NCBI GenBank assembly: GCA_028753945.1
Contig: JAPNXP010000001.1
Location: forward strand, 16,172,501 to 16,236,500
DNA length: 64,000 bases
Source: Hexactinellida sp. DTS-2022
Taxonomy: Eukaryota > Porifera > Hexactinellida
Direction of reading: 5' to 3'
Shown: piece by piece, positions 9,440 to 22,114 of the stretch
How positions within the stretch are numbered: the stretch's first letter is position 1
Layout of the letters: every line of letters begins with the position of its first letter
Made by a program: the position numbers and the translations under genes
Notes under the pieces: model-generated
Database searches by the model: none
What the model was told of the DNA's origin: nothing
What the model saw: the letters and a program-made list of their open reading frames with translations, nothing else

Positions 9440-9962
9440 TGTCTGTTTGTCCAGATTTTATCACTTAGTTTGTGTGTTTCCGGATTTATTAAGTCAATGG
9501 GGAATAGAAACTGCATTTATATTTGAGATACATAGTATTACATACGAACTTCAATGTTATGAAGTATGATAGATGTATGCTGATTTCGAATTATCTATTG
9601 TTGTTGTTGGTAACAAAAATAGACAAACAAATTCATGAAAACTTAAAATTAACATATGGCTAACTTCCAAAGGGTATATGTAAACAATAATGCTGAACCC
9701 GAATTTCGCATTTACAGATTTCTAACATGAATATTTATTATCGTTGTCGATAAAACAAATTATTGAATGTGCTAAAGTACCTAGAAACCAAGGGGTATAC
9801 GTATAATAGCAGGTAGATGAATACTATACAGTATATTGATTTAATATTTGGCATTTATAACAAACAATATGAATTTATATTGGTAAAGTTTACAAGTGAA
9901 AAAGCGAGATCGTTAGTAGTTAAGTGATCCGTCGCAAACCGACCGAGACCAAAGGGCTTATA
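9440..9962 (+). mobile_element. Helentron-like family B, diverged copy
   Basis: Recognisable blocks are TTTCCGGATTTATTAAG, AATGGGGAATAGAAACTGCA, two to three internal repeat units and a 3' end GACCGAGACCAAAGGGCTTATA. The 3' hairpins have decayed and it is clearly older than the 3912 copy. Confidence 0.5.
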
Positions 9963-10202
9963 TAGTATACCAATCCATTACCCATACATGTTATACTGAT
10001 ATAAGGTATTAAAGTATTCATGAATATTATCCATAGCTTAACAACAGTGATCAGGAAATTGCAGAATTATATATTCATCCAGTTGACATAATAAATTAGT
10101 TAAATCAATGAATACAATTTTTACACCAATCAGTCATTTAACTAAAATACAGTATAAAATATCATCTCTATACCCTCTCATTATATATATATATCGTGTT
10201 GC

Positions 10203-13200
10203 TCAATTCGCGATTTGATGAACATCAGTGCTGACAATTTCAGGTCTGCTTTTCTCCTTGCCTAGAGAGCGAGATTTTTGTATAAATTCAAAACCGAGAC
10301 TTTTCGTGCGAGCAGTATTGTTTTTCTTTTTCTGTTTTTTCTTTGCATCTTTTAAGAAGACAGCGTCCTCTAGTTCGCGTGTAGTTAGCTTGAAGTTGTC
10401 CAGTTCGTCTCCTTCGACCAATTCCCGCTCTCGCTTGAATCCATTCATCCAGTCAAGCTTTGTTTTAGCATCCTTGGTGTATATAATGTATTCCTTGTTC
10501 TTGACATGGTTGATTATTTTCCATGCATTCTTCAGAGGAATGTTGTTGTGATGCAGCTGATCGTCTTCCATATCAATAACAATGTTCTCCTCACTGAGGG
10601 TTATCCTTCCCTTCAGTTTGAGAGTTCGCAGTGCGTCTTCCTTGCAGTAGAGCAGCAGATTGTCGAACAGATAGAACTTCCTCTCCTGAGAGTGTCCTTT
10701 AGATATCTTATACAGTTTCCCCGACTGAAGCAGTGTAGTGCTACGCTCGAGTATGTCGGCCCCAGCCCAGTTGTCAATGGAGTGCTGGAGATCCATTATA
10801 GCGGGCAGATTGTCGATGCGTCGTTTCTTCTCGTTAACATTAGCAGTGACATTCCTCATAACCTCGAGAGCCCGCTCCACATGCGGATGGTCCGGATGCG
10901 AAGCGGGAGTGCTCTTGAGTAGCTCATTCAGTTGCAGGTGATACTTGCATATCTTCTGTACTGGCTTAAGCAGGTAGGTCTCAATAGGAAGTCTATCCTC
11001 CGTGGTGAGTACTGTGAAGCTCCGGAAGAACTGGAGATGCCGCGTGTCCTCCATCATCATCCCGAGTCGGCAGCTGGACACAGTCTGGTTATTGCAGTAG
11101 GGAACATACACGTCTTTGAACCCCTGCTCGTGCCGCACGAACAGATTCCCCACCACAGAGCTATCGTACTTCTCCTCCTTAACACACTCATTCATCTCCT
11201 GCAGGAACGCGCTCTCGAACTGGTACAGATCCTCTATGTTGTGGAACACATGCTCGATTTCCTTCTGCGTGAACAGGGAATCCGGTCGGTCTGTCCCCAC
11301 CCTCTTAAGACACTCCTCGCGGCACTTAATAACTATATTCAGCGAGTGCAGGTAGTTCCTCTCAGTGTTAACAAGCTCCTGTATCACCCGACAGCGCAAT
11401 TCTGACTGTGTTAGCTTAGGCGCTACTATCTTTGTGGTGGACTCAGAAGCGTTGGATTTGGAGCGCTTAATAGCGCTGCGTCTCTTAAGCAGGGACTTTT
11501 CCTTCTGCGGAGACAGACTCTCTCCCGGATGCACATCGATGTACAAGGGATCCTCGTCGAATGAGGTGTCCATTAACTCCGGCGAGTACGGCTCCACATA
11601 GGAGCAGGGAACGTACCCTTTCTTCAGAGTGATGGCATTCCTGCCTATCAACCACACAGGGTCTGTGGCATCCAGCACATTGATTATATCTCCCACCTTG
11701 AGGGGGAGGTCGTCCGGGAACCTCGTCTCGTAGTCGTACAACACACGCACCGTGGACACGATATCCTCAATGAGAACCGGGGAGGAACAAGAGGAGGTGT
11801 CCGCTGCCGCCGAATCAACCGAGCCGTACTCGTTATCGGAGCTGTCGGAGAAGCTGTCTCCCTCCGAGGCTCGGGGGGGCGGGAGGCCCAGTGGGAGGGC
11901 GCTCTGCTGGCTGACAGGCCGCTCCACGCCGGGCGGCGGCTCCTTGGCTGGGACCGCAGGCGCGGAGGTCTCATTGAATGACTTCTTCTTGCAGGCGATG
12001 CTAGCCTCCAGGATGAGGGCCTCCACGGAGGCTATGTCCGTGGACCTGTACAGGGAGGCCGTGTCTGTGGTGAATATGGTGGAGGGGCGCTTGGGTAGAG
12101 TGGCTGGCGTGTGTGCGCTATCTCTGTCCGAGTGCGGGTCGCTCTTGTGCGAGACGCTGGAGGGAGCTGAAGTCATAGGTCTGACGTTGAGGGCGCGGGG
12201 AAGAATTTCTCGTGAGACCTCCACCGACTCGTAGAGATCCAGCTCCAGAGAGGTCTCCAGAGGAGATATCTTGAATAGGCCGGGGCGCGGCTGCGGGCCT
12301 GTGAGGGTGTGTCTCTTCTCGGACTGTTCGTAGGGGAGGTCGTAGAGGGAGGGGGGGCCTCCCATGGGGGTGGACTCAGAGAAGCTGTGGATAGGCAAGC
12401 TGTCCTCCATTGAGTCGTTAAAGTTCTCGTATATGAGAGAGGGAGTGCCGGACCTGTTGAGGGGCGTGACGGGTGTGAGCGTGTTGCTGCAGGGATCAGC
12501 TGACTCGCTGGCCTCCCTCTCCCTCTTGCTGTTACTCTCCATCACCACGATGTCATCGTACAGGTCATCCGGAGAGGGAGCGGGGCAGTTGGCATAGTCC
12601 CGCTCCACCGGGGTCTTATGGGACTCGTCGTCCGAGATAAACGAGTTATCGTCCTCGTCTGTGAGACTGATGGGGGTGGGTCTGTCGCTGAGAGAGATGC
12701 TCTCGTACATGTCGTTAATCACGACCAGGGAGTCCCGAGATATCCCCACCTGCTCCAGGATCTCGTCTGCCAGACAGGAGGACTTGAAGGAGAGACGGGA
12801 GGCCTCTTGGATGGCGCTGTCCCCGCGCGACTGCTCGCTGTCGTAAGCGGAGTCGCGTTTGGACCCGGGTCTCTTCTGGGAGAGAGGAGAGTCGTTGAGG
12901 TCCAGCCAAGACTTCCTATTAGCCTCTATCTCATCCAGATCTGTGTAGATACAGTCTGTCTGTACCGGCGTTACCGAGAGAGCGCTGTCAGCTGATCCCT
13001 TCTTTCCCTTCTCCTTTTTCTTCCCGCGTCTGGTCATATCCACCTCCACTGTATTCTCAAAGTCAGCTGGGGCCACTACCGCCACGACCTGTTTCTTCTT
13101 CTTCTTGTTGTGCTTGCCTTGATGTGCAGTCAGGTCCTCGGTGCTGCCAGTGTTCTTGTGCGACCGCAGCACGTGCTTCATTAGGTTCCGCCCCTTACCC

Positions 13201-14240
13201 TTCTTCTTCTTCTTAGACTCGAGGCTGTCTGTCTCCCCATTGACCGGTGGGAGACAGGCGCTGGGGTCCGTGAGGTCTATAGTGGAGCTCTTGGGACTGG
13301 GGCCTGTCAGGAAGTTCATGAAGCTCTCCTTCCGCTTCCTCTCGCGCGCCTTCTTCAGCGTGGCGCGGTCCAGACTCTTGCTCTCGTACAGACTCTCGGA
13401 CCGCTCCACTATAGGAGAGTCCAGGAGACTGGCCTTGCGCGTCACAGACGGACTCTCCGGCTTGGGCTCCTTGCTCTTGGGAGAGAACTTGCGCATGATG
13501 GAGAACTTGTTCCACTTGCCCTTAGCCTCCTCGGGCTCTGCTGAGAGGGCGGAGGGCGGGAGAGCCACATTCTCCTCTCGGTTCGTGAGAGCACTCATGC
13601 ACCGTCGGGGGGACACCTTGCCCGGGATAACGGGCACGCCGGGGCGGGTGTTGTGGAGGGAGAAAGCGTCAAACTTTGAGACCAGGTCCTGCACGCGAGA
13701 CCGTCTGTCCATCAGCAGCAGAGGAGAGGCGGACTTTGTGCTGGGGCGGGGCTTGGGGATCTGCTCTGTGACGGGCACCTCTTGGTTGGAGATGGAGCGA
13801 CTGAGTGGGCACTCTGGGGGCACAGCGTTGCCGCGCGGGGGGGAGAGGGGGGTGGGGTCCCTCGCGCCTGATAGGAGGTCGAAGGAGCGGCGGGCTGTGA
13901 GGGGCCGGGACCTGAAGGCGGGGTACTGGGTAGCGTGGGAGGGGCTGCCCTGCGTCTCTCCGGAGGAATTAGCGGTCTCCTGGAAAAGCGGAGGATGGGG
14001 CGGGTCGACGGGTATCGGTATAGCGGGTAGCATTGAGACGGCGCGGGTGGGGTCAAGTTGTTGCTTCGTGAGACTTCTGAGGACAGAAGAGGGGATATTC
14101 TTTGGCTTTGGCTTCAAGTAAGGCTTTTCATTAGAGTAGGCTCTCTTCCGGTCTGGCGTGCAGGGGAGACTGATAGATTCACACAAGCCGGATAGAGACA
14201 GGTCGTTATCAATCAAACTATTCTGTGGAACAACTTCCAT
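10203..14240 (-). CDS. Rho guanine-nucleotide exchange factor, SH3-DH-PH (Asef/collybistin type)
   Basis: A 1345-residue intronless ORF from the ATG at 14240. A long, GC-rich, Ser/Pro/Lys-rich, probably disordered N-terminal region (1-825) precedes an SH3 domain (about 829-887, ALYDY-like VLYDYE start, GYVP near its end), a DH domain (about 946-1143, beginning RCRVIQELVNTERNYL) and a PH domain (about 1168-1278, with KFYLFDNLLLYC and WMNGFKRERE). The DH-PH tail (LKGRI, LKNAWKI, then a K-rich end) resembles ARHGEF9/ARHGEF4/SPATA13, which share the SH3-DH-PH order and activate Rac1/Cdc42. Expected role: GTP loading of Rac/Cdc42 at membranes, with the SH3 as autoinhibitory or partner-binding module. 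The N-terminal region is much longer than in collybistin. Codons are far more GC-rich than those of the adjacent GTPase gene. Exact orthology is not established. Confidence 0.88.
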   Translation of the reverse strand: MEVVPQNSLIDNDLSLSGLCESISLPCTPDRKRAYSNEKPYLKPKPKNIPSSVLRSLTKQQLDPTRAVSMLPAIPIPVDPPHPPLFQETANSSGETQGSPSHATQYPAFRSRPLTARRSFDLLSGARDPTPLSPPRGNAVPPECPLSRSISNQEVPVTEQIPKPRPSTKSASPLLLMDRRSRVQDLVSKFDAFSLHNTRPGVPVIPGKVSPRRCMSALTNREENVALPPSALSAEPEEAKGKWNKFSIMRKFSPKSKEPKPESPSVTRKASLLDSPIVERSESLYESKSLDRATLKKARERKRKESFMNFLTGPSPKSSTIDLTDPSACLPPVNGETDSLESKKKKKGKGRNLMKHVLRSHKNTGSTEDLTAHQGKHNKKKKKQVVAVVAPADFENTVEVDMTRRGKKKEKGKKGSADSALSVTPVQTDCIYTDLDEIEANRKSWLDLNDSPLSQKRPGSKRDSAYDSEQSRGDSAIQEASRLSFKSSCLADEILEQVGISRDSLVVINDMYESISLSDRPTPISLTDEDDNSFISDDESHKTPVERDYANCPAPSPDDLYDDIVVMESNSKREREASESADPCSNTLTPVTPLNRSGTPSLIYENFNDSMEDSLPIHSFSESTPMGGPPSLYDLPYEQSEKRHTLTGPQPRPGLFKISPLETSLELDLYESVEVSREILPRALNVRPMTSAPSSVSHKSDPHSDRDSAHTPATLPKRPSTIFTTDTASLYRSTDIASVEALILEASIACKKKSFNETSAPAVPAKEPPPGVERPVSQQSALPLGLPPPRASEGDSFSDSSDNEYGSVDSAAADTSSCSSPVLIEDIVSTVRVLYDYETRFPDDLPLKVGDIINVLDATDPVWLIGRNAITLKKGYVPCSYVEPYSPELMDTSFDEDPLYIDVHPGESLSPQKEKSLLKRRSAIKRSKSNASESTTKIVAPKLTQSELRCRVIQELVNTERNYLHSLNIVIKCREECLKRVGTDRPDSLFTQKEIEHVFHNIEDLYQFESAFLQEMNECVKEEKYDSSVVGNLFVRHEQGFKDVYVPYCNNQTVSSCRLGMMMEDTRHLQFFRSFTVLTTEDRLPIETYLLKPVQKICKYHLQLNELLKSTPASHPDHPHVERALEVMRNVTANVNEKKRRIDNLPAIMDLQHSIDNWAGADILERSTTLLQSGKLYKISKGHSQERKFYLFDNLLLYCKEDALRTLKLKGRITLSEENIVIDMEDDQLHHNNIPLKNAWKIINHVKNKEYIIYTKDAKTKLDWMNGFKRERELVEGDELDNFKLTTRELEDAVFLKDAKKKQKKKNNTARTKSLGFEFIQKSRSLGKEKSRPEIVSTDVHQIAN

Positions 14241-16920
14241 TCCTCAAACCAGGAGTTAGGTATAACAAAAATCTAATATAAGTAGGTATAATTCTGTAAG
14301 ATCATCGAATTGGCAAATCATTTATAGAAATAGCAAATCTAATTACATAATACAGAACAATGGGGTGAATAGGAAATGTCGAGAGGTATCTGATCAAAGC
14401 ATGCATACATATAATCGTGTTATATATATGTACGTTGTGTATAAACCTGTCAAATGTAGGCTTTTAGTGAGAACAAAGGGACAGAGGCTACGAGACTGTA
14501 AATGTAATAAGGTCAGTAGACAATAAGAGATCTTACAAGCAATATGCTGTAAATTGAACATGTGCTACAACCAATTGGTAAGTTCAACGGTATATTTATT
14601 CGACAAGTTTAGCAGTGGTAAATTAGTCGGTATAGAGCTGCATGCAGGTGATTGCAAATGTAATATATGCGCATAGAGAATTAGGAACGAAGTTATCTGG
14701 TTGCCTAATGCCTATGCGTTGAATATGTGATAAAGACTGTAAAAGGTTTCTGACCAACACAACAGTTGTGCAGGATTCTAAATGCTTTACGAAGAAATAA
14801 TATGGATTTGGTTTCTATCGGATGATCAATGGCTAGGATGAATAAGAATACCGAGAATCTCTATTGAGAGAATTGATGTGACATTATCAAACGCAAATAG
14901 TGGAGTTATAGGAATTTCAGTGAGATAGACAATGTGGTTATGATATGAATTTAGCGTTATGCTATTAATTAATTAATTACTCCCGCATTAGGTAATAATG
15001 GAGGTGCATATATAATAGGAATTAATCAGAATTATTATAATTTATTTGAGTATTAAAATAAACCAATAAGTATTGATTAAGGCAGTTCAAATATTGCATT
15101 AGTTAAGACTATATTTTGAATATTAATTTGGTTGTAATAGTGAGTTGAATACTACATTATGTAATGACTACACAATTCATTTTACATTAGTTGCCTACAA
15201 AACAGTAATTGAAATAGGTCATTAGTGTTTATTGTTTACATAAACTAAGTTTATTAGTTATTAATATGTAAGATTGTAACAAAGGTTATTTGCAGAAAAT
15301 TAAGAATGATTATTGTGACTATGGAGAGCAAATACGTAATATTATTTTGTAAATAATGAATTAACGATGAGGTTGTATAAAGCAAACTGTCTATCATCCC
15401 AATTCGTCCCAATTTTTACCCTCTTTCCGGATTCAATTTATTAATATCTCAATATGTACAGACTAATTACTAGCTTTATACTCGTTGTAAATTAATTTTA
15501 ACAAGTCTTGTAATACGTATATAGTATCAATGTTTGCATTAGTTCTTATTTCATACAATAGTAATCTTTATTGTTTGACTTTGTATAATGCTTGAAGTAT
15601 ATTATAGAAAATAAATGTGAAACCTAAGGCAAACAGTAAGCCTCCTATACGGGACAAGTTAAGGAACACTTTGCTCTTGGGAATACTTAACAATGGATCA
15701 AATTCTCGTTAAGGAAGACCCATATTTAAGAAAAATCTTTTCTCGCCCTTTGAAACCCAGATAGAATATTTCACTAAATAGTAGAGTTAATAGAATTAAC
15801 CTTCCATATTATACATACATATACAGTGTACTTTTGTTAATAATATGGACACAGATAAGGAAATACGGTTAAAGAGTACAAGGTTTAATACCAATACAAA
15901 CGAATGCAAGTGCCTCCGGTTTAATATGAACTTCAGGAAAATACGAACAAATTTTGACGGTTGGTTGAAAATAATTGGACATACTAACCAAAGTACTAAT
16001 GTATTGAGTAAATTTACTATGTTTATAGTCCTCATTGTCATGTGATAATGCTCTCTGTTATTTTAATATGTTAAAATAACAGAGGATACTAGTAAATCCA
16101 CTCAATAAAATAATATAAGAATACTGATGTTTGAAATCCAGCAGTAATATGTTATCATTAACATTTCTTAACTAAAACAGTCAGTTACCCTGCATACTAA
16201 CTGAATAATTGGTAACCAACGCACTCGAACAAATCTATCTGCTAGTTGCTAAGTAACTTCTAATTAATCTCAAAATATAGTAATTCATTATCAGAGCTGA
16301 TAAATACTCGCGAGTTGAAACCCAAATTAAGGATTCTTTCCAGATTAGTTAACAAGTTGTTAGGATTCAATATATACACAGGCCGTGAATTCCTTTGCAA
16401 CTGAACTGTTCCCATGACCTACACAAACTCCAATACAAAGCATATTTAACACGCTGCATTCGTAGAAACTATCCACAGGAAATTCAAAGTTGGAATAAAC
16501 AATGCAGATCGCCTATTTTAATCTTAGCATGTTGTTGTTGTTGTTGCACAATTGTGGGTTATATATTGTTATTATACGCACTTCTTAAACTCAGAACGGA
16601 TGTATCAATAGATAGATTGACATTACACGAATATTAATGATACATTATTTGAAAATTAAAATTATTTTATGAATTATTTTAATAGTTTCAATAAACATAC
16701 ATTATGCAAAGAAGATCACGGAAATAAGGTTAATTTCGATAGTCAGATCAATTAACTGGAATATTAGTTTGAGCCGCTTAATTTATCTCTATAATATCCT
16801 ACGACATAATAATTTCAATATACAGTCAAGTCAAGTAAATTAATATACATCCATCAATAATAATTTTGTCTTTTCATTTAACTTACGTATTTAAACTTTG
16901 TTATATAGACTATGTTCCAT
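14241..16920. other. AT-rich intergenic, no gene seen
   Basis: Contains only short chance ORFs. One small hairpin is visible (16053-16066 with 16071-16084, 14-bp stem, TATG loop). An 80-codon frame at 16395-16637 begins with TTG and gains its Cys run from a GTT repeat; I do not call it a gene. Confidence 0.5.
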
Positions 16921-17123
16921 GATTTATTTATTTATTTATTGAATAGTGTTATACACTGACATCAGCTGTTACAGTACGGGGATCAGACTGAAATAGAAAT
17001 TTAACCAAAAAATTTGAAAGGTTATACAAATCGTAATCGATACAATGGACAGAAAAGTAATTAGCAACGTTTATGCATGGCTGCTGAATAGCTATATAGA
17101 TTGTGTAAGTACGTAAAGTATGT

Positions 17124-17193
17124 TAAATACTTGTGAACTACATCATAAGATAGTTACGCGTAACTATCTTATGATGTAGTTCACAAGTATTTA
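17124..17193. repeat. 70-bp perfect palindrome
   Basis: Reads TAAATACTTGTGAACTACAT... to the centre ACGCGT (17156-17161) and then the exact reverse complement, with no spacer. Weak inverted similarity continues a few bases outward (TACGTAA on both sides). Confidence 0.95.
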
Positions 17194-17542
17194 CCACGTA
17201 ATTACGTAGCCATAAGGGTAGCTAGACCGCTGAATTTCCGTAATTATAATAATATCCTATTGAATAATTTGTGGACACAAAAATTGGATGCGATAATAAC
17301 CACACTTAATACATAATCTATGTATAATATAATAATGTTAATTCTAACATTGACCTCCGAAACTATTACTATGTACTATTTGATTAATATTTGTGACACA
17401 CCAAAGTGTTGTGACAGGAAATATCCCAAAATAAATAAAGCCTGGGGCCTATTCAAGTAAATCACACTGGAAAATCAACAACAACAATTGCAACAACAAT
17501 AACAACAACAACAACAACAACATTAACAATAACAACAACAAT

Positions 17543-17594
<52 letters not shown>

Positions 17595-19286
17595 GCACAC
17601 AACAACAACAACAACAAATATTGAATGTAAGTATATACAAAAGATAAAAGAATAGCTACAAGGTTGTAGACATATTTGGGATTAGTTTGGTATCTCTATT
17701 GTAGCTAGAATTCTAGAAATTTCCATTGTGTTGTGCATAGTCTAAAGCCACTAAATATTCTCATTTTATCAGTAAATATAAACAATCCGAATATATTGTT
17801 AAGAATTATCAACAAACCCTTTGCCAATTTGGAAGTTTCCATATGTTGTGTATCATACAAGTGATTCGTCCTTAGATATAATAATTATCACTAGTTTATC
17901 CGGTTTTAAGAAAAGACTTGGCCTGTCTTCATATCAACAAATCAATTGCATTGGAATAATTAGAATAGCATAGACAGCCATTGAAATACTGAAACAGACA
18001 TAAAACTAATCATTCAATATGTGTAGCTGGAAAAATCCTGTTGCATAATATAAAGATATTCTTACATAATTAAAAAACAAATGAATGTAATTAGGATATA
18101 ATTAGTTCAATATTATCAGGGAATAATTAAACTTATGTAATTATAAATTATTTACAAATAGGTACTAATGTAAGTTTTATTATATAAATATAATACTAGA
18201 TTATGTTTAAGCACTAGCAACAAAGTGTCTAAGGAATATAATATTGCAACATAATATGTGATACCAAAATAATTACAAATTACCTTTAATTAGAGTAATA
18301 AAATTCATTGTAGGATACATTCAAGTATACTAGGAGATGAGAAAATGACTTTCCAGTTTCCAACATTATATTGATGTATTGAACTATCAGTCAGGATATA
18401 ACAACTTAACAAGGAATTGCAATCAATAAGCCAATGATAAATAACAATCTGTTCTGGAACCACCACATAATGTTATTTGAGATAAATTCACACTTTGCTT
18501 AAATAGGTATTCCAGCATCCTCGAAATTCAACCACTTATTCATATAAACTGTATTTTATCTACAAATGAGATTCGCGACTAGAAGCACAATACAAAGGTT
18601 ACACACAATATATGTCTACATGTATAGTATAATTGAAACAAATTATTAAACCGGTTTGGCAGTAATCTTATCCTGTTATCCATATCGAGTAAAATATATT
18701 AATTGAACTGACTTACTTGTTTAAAATACAGAAAGAATTGAAGAGATAGATCTACGTGCCTATAGCTATTCAATAAGTTAGTTCACAATAGTTTTATACT
18801 AACCAGAATAAGACAATACACCTAAACTGTAAGAAGGAATAACTGAGCTCACCTAATTAAACTAATATGTTTATCCGTTTGGGTAAACTCGATTTCCAGA
18901 ATCAACTTGTTACTTGGCCGTGTTACTATATAAGGTGCGCTATTTTGAGTTGAGTTGGATGCAAATACTCTACTAGGACAATAATAATTCAATAAATTAT
19001 GGCTGCTCATACCCTGGATATAATAGGTCTAATGATTATTGTATTAATTAATAGAACCACGGACAACTGTGGCATTGTATTATTTAGTAGGACTATACGT
19101 ATAGTTATAGAGATGGTTAATGCTAAATTCTTTAGAATTGAAGCTGAATTGCAGTAAATGTTATAGTTACTGAGCCTAATATTATTAGGTATATGAAGTT
19201 AATCAATCTATTGGAATCTATTAGCTCCCCCCATGAGAATTCTTACTGTCCTATTATCTCCGTTGAATATGCTTAAGATTATATAA
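17194..19286. other. AT-rich intergenic with microsatellite
   Basis: Apart from the CAA tract at 17477-17615, nothing recognisable; no ORF worth reporting. Confidence 0.5.
17477..17615 (+). repeat. (CAA)n microsatellite
   Basis: About 45 CAA triplets with a few TAA/CAG interruptions. It generates a spurious poly-Leu frame on the minus strand. Confidence 0.95.
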
Positions 19287-19796
19287 TACAAACCCTTCGG
19301 TCTCGGTCGCTTTGCGACGGTTTGGTACTACGCACCTCAAGCTAACGGCCGCTATGCGGCCTTACTCCTCACCCTTTCCACCATGGAGGGTGTTATATAC
19401 ATTCGTTTCTACCATTTTCAATAATTTTAAGTTGTTTACCAATAATGCAAGCTAATTACTAGGTTGATTTTGAATTTTCATTAATTTGTTTACCTATTTT
19501 GTGTAAACAGCAACAACAAATATTTATATTATAAATTTATGAGTGCGAAATTCGTGTTCAGCATACATTTACCTATAATAGCCGTTGAAAGCTAACTTCT
19601 AGGTAGATTTTGAATCTTCATTAATTTAGTTTACCTATTTTGTGTAAACAACAACAACAAATATTCATATTAGAAATCAGCATACTTGTTTACCTACTAC
19701 AACATTTGGAACATAGTCTCTATCTCAATTATAAATGCGGTTTCTATTCCCATCACTTTAATGCAATCCGGACAAACACACAACAATCGAGTTTTA
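19287..19796 (-). mobile_element. Helentron-like family B, minus-strand copy
   Basis: Reading on the minus strand it begins at AAAACTCGATTGTTGTG (19796) and ends at the GGG...GTA end (19287, here GGGTTTGTA). It carries the GGCCGCATAGCGGCC hairpin and CACCATGGAGG hairpin remnants and about 1.5 internal repeat units. Confidence 0.55.
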
Positions 19797-20480
19797 GGTT
19801 CAGTCCCCCCATGCCAAGGGCTGCGGAAGTAGGGGGGCTATAGCCCCCCTACTTTCCCCCTTGTATACATTATACTAATTTAAATAATACTAGTAAAGGA
19901 CATTTCAGTAACTATCTACGTTAGTGAGTGTCACCAGCCAGTCGTGAAACGTAATCGAAATATTACTTGAAAATTGATTTGGTTGTGACTTCAGACTTGA
20001 TATTCAATTTTGTATTATTTGTTGATGTTGTTTTCTCAATACTTTATTTATTTGGAAATGACTTAGATATTTTGAAATGACTTGAAAATTGATTCAAATT
20101 ATTTTATGTTTTTTTTTTTAATTTATTTGACGATTTGTTATTTTTTGAATGATCTGAGAAACTAATTGAAATTATTGAATATTGAAATTTTGTAATATCA
20201 TTTCACTCACCATGAAACTATAATATGACAAAGAAATGTCAGTCCTCGCTATGATCTTGGAATATTTATTATTTAAACAATGGTAAGAGTGTCTATTGTA
20301 TATTGAGTAGGTGTAATTGCCCAAATTATTAATTATTCCTAGTAGTGAACAAAGAGTGAGAGAAATATCACTAACCCAGTACCGTAGTAATATTTAGTTC
20401 GAATACTAATTGGGATTTTGTGGCCAATCGTAAGATTTACAATACTCATAGAGTCATAGCCATAGAGTATATACCTTATT

Positions 20481-20571
20481 ATAGGAAATTAACGCGCCAT
20501 GAAATTAACGCGAATTTCTCCAAATCGCGTTAATTTCCTTCGCGATAATTTCATGGAGCGTTAATTTCTAT
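20481..20571. repeat. short foldback with CGCGTTAATTTC units
   Basis: The left arm ATAGGAAATTAACGCGCCAT pairs with the right arm ATGGAGCGTTAATTTCTAT. A second inner pair of the same motif lies between them, giving two nested inverted repeats. Confidence 0.6.
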
Positions 20572-21289
20572 GACCTTAATTAATTTCCTGCTATTTAGCA
20601 AAATTATACAATGGATGGACAAACTTCCGAGCTACATATTTTCAGATGTGCAACTAGGTTGAAAGGATATACCATGTCTATCAAGTAGATTGGAAGCCTA
20701 TTTGGGCACAATAAATAGTATTTAATCAGGAGATTAATAATCCTGAATTTTTAGTCACCCAAATATTTCGTTCTCCTAATTTGAAGGTGGATATACGTAG
20801 TTACACAGGTTAGCCCCCTAGTTTTTATTAGCTTCCGCCGCCACTGCCCCATGCAATTCTCAAAGCCCCACCCACTATCACTTTCTGGCTATAAGCCTGA
20901 ATGCAAGTGTTCTATCTAGACTTTGCATGCTCGTATTACATAATAACTTTGTAAGTATGTATACGGTACACCAGGAAGAAGGCCGGTCGAAACGTGGTTT
21001 CAATACTGCATATACTGCGTGAAAATATGAGTGTAAGTATCACCGAGTTAATATTCACTGAAAAGCCCAAGTATCAAAAATTATTACCTATGTGTATTTC
21101 TTGCTAATAGATGAATTTGCTATAGAGGTACATAATTAACATTAAATGCTGGGGATCAAAAACAATTTGCAAATAAAGAAATATTGCATTAGAGCAATTG
21201 CTATCAAGCGAACACCACCAGTGGCGCCCATAGGGGTACGCAGTATAAGCACGTGCGTATACAAATTTAACTGGGTAATTTTCTTGGTT

Positions 21290-21600
21290 GTTTAATACGC
21301 ATTTTATTGATACTTATTATTCGTATATCTTACTTATTATATCGTGCTATTGGAATTGTAATGAACAACTTTCGGTTTAATCGTTATTCTTTTAATGTTA
21401 ATCGACCTTAGAATAGTCTGTATAGTATAAATTTGATTACTTGCTAGCATCTTGTTTTACAATAAGATTTTAACATATACTATACAACTGAATTTACTTT
21501 GAAAACATCCCTTGTTGATCATATATTTAACTTAAATTAAGCACTGATGGATAGCGTATAATGTATGATACGTATTATACGCAATACGCGTATCAATCAA
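21290..21600. repeat. diverged repeat shared (inverted) with 57090-57335
   Basis: Shared blocks, in opposite orientation, include GTTTAATCGTTATTCTTTTA, CTTTGAAAACATCCCTTGTTG and TAATACG/CGTATTA palindromic motifs. It is probably the internal part of an old DNA transposon; at 57 kb the same sequence lies inside a TA-flanked element. Confidence 0.5.
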
Positions 21601-21890
21601 CTTAAGTAATTTTTTCATTTGATATCTCTTTGCAGCTCTCGCACACAATTTTTCACTCACGGGTCTTGCACTAATGCACGTGCATCGAGATATCCGATCG
21701 ACGTTGAGAGGGTTATACATTCGTTTGATGCATCAGGACATCGGCGAATTGCACTTCTCTCAAATAATTAAGAATTTAAGATTCAATATAATGCACAATC
21801 ATACTAATATTTACAGCCCAAATTTCCATACAACATTGTGCGTTACTTTTTTTAGGGGTCTGTGGGCGCCTCTGAACACCACTCATAATA

Positions 21891-22046
21891 CAGTAGAACC
21901 TGCATAATCCGGAATTCAGCAGAACCGACACTATTCCTTATCCAAATGAGCGCCAGACTATGCATTACAGCCAGTATAATCCGACAATTTGGCAATCCGA
22001 TATTTTTCCCCTATCCCAACGGTGTCGGATTAGACAGGTTCTATTG
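21891..22046. mobile_element. pogo/Tigger-like MITE
   Basis: Flanked by TA on both sides. Ends CAGTAGAACCTGCATAATCC and, inverted, CAATAGAACCTGTCTAATCC. 156 bp, non-coding. Confidence 0.7.
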
Positions 22047-22114
22047 TATGTAGGCGAAGTTAAACAAATTATAAAAGTGATTGAAGAAGTGTGCGTATTA
22101 TCCAGAGTTAAGTA

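Larger units (their letters stand above)
8420..10202. other. intergenic with repeat remnants
   Basis: Holds a one-ended hAT remnant (8609-8700, starting CAGGGGTTTTCAACC), an ACCGGTCG-rich tract (8925-8965) and a decayed family B copy (listed separately). Otherwise AT-rich with no gene seen. Confidence 0.5.

Noticed and set aside
12618..14121. plus-strand frames of up to 326 codons opposite the RhoGEF
   Set aside because: Shadow frames of a GC-rich coding strand with few stop codons; no domain.
16395..16637. 80-codon frame with a hydrophobic Cys-rich stretch
   Set aside because: Begins with TTG, and the Cys run comes from a GTT/TGT repeat; no family or second copy.
17449..17640. poly-leucine ORF on the minus strand
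   Set aside because: Direct translation of the CAA microsatellite.
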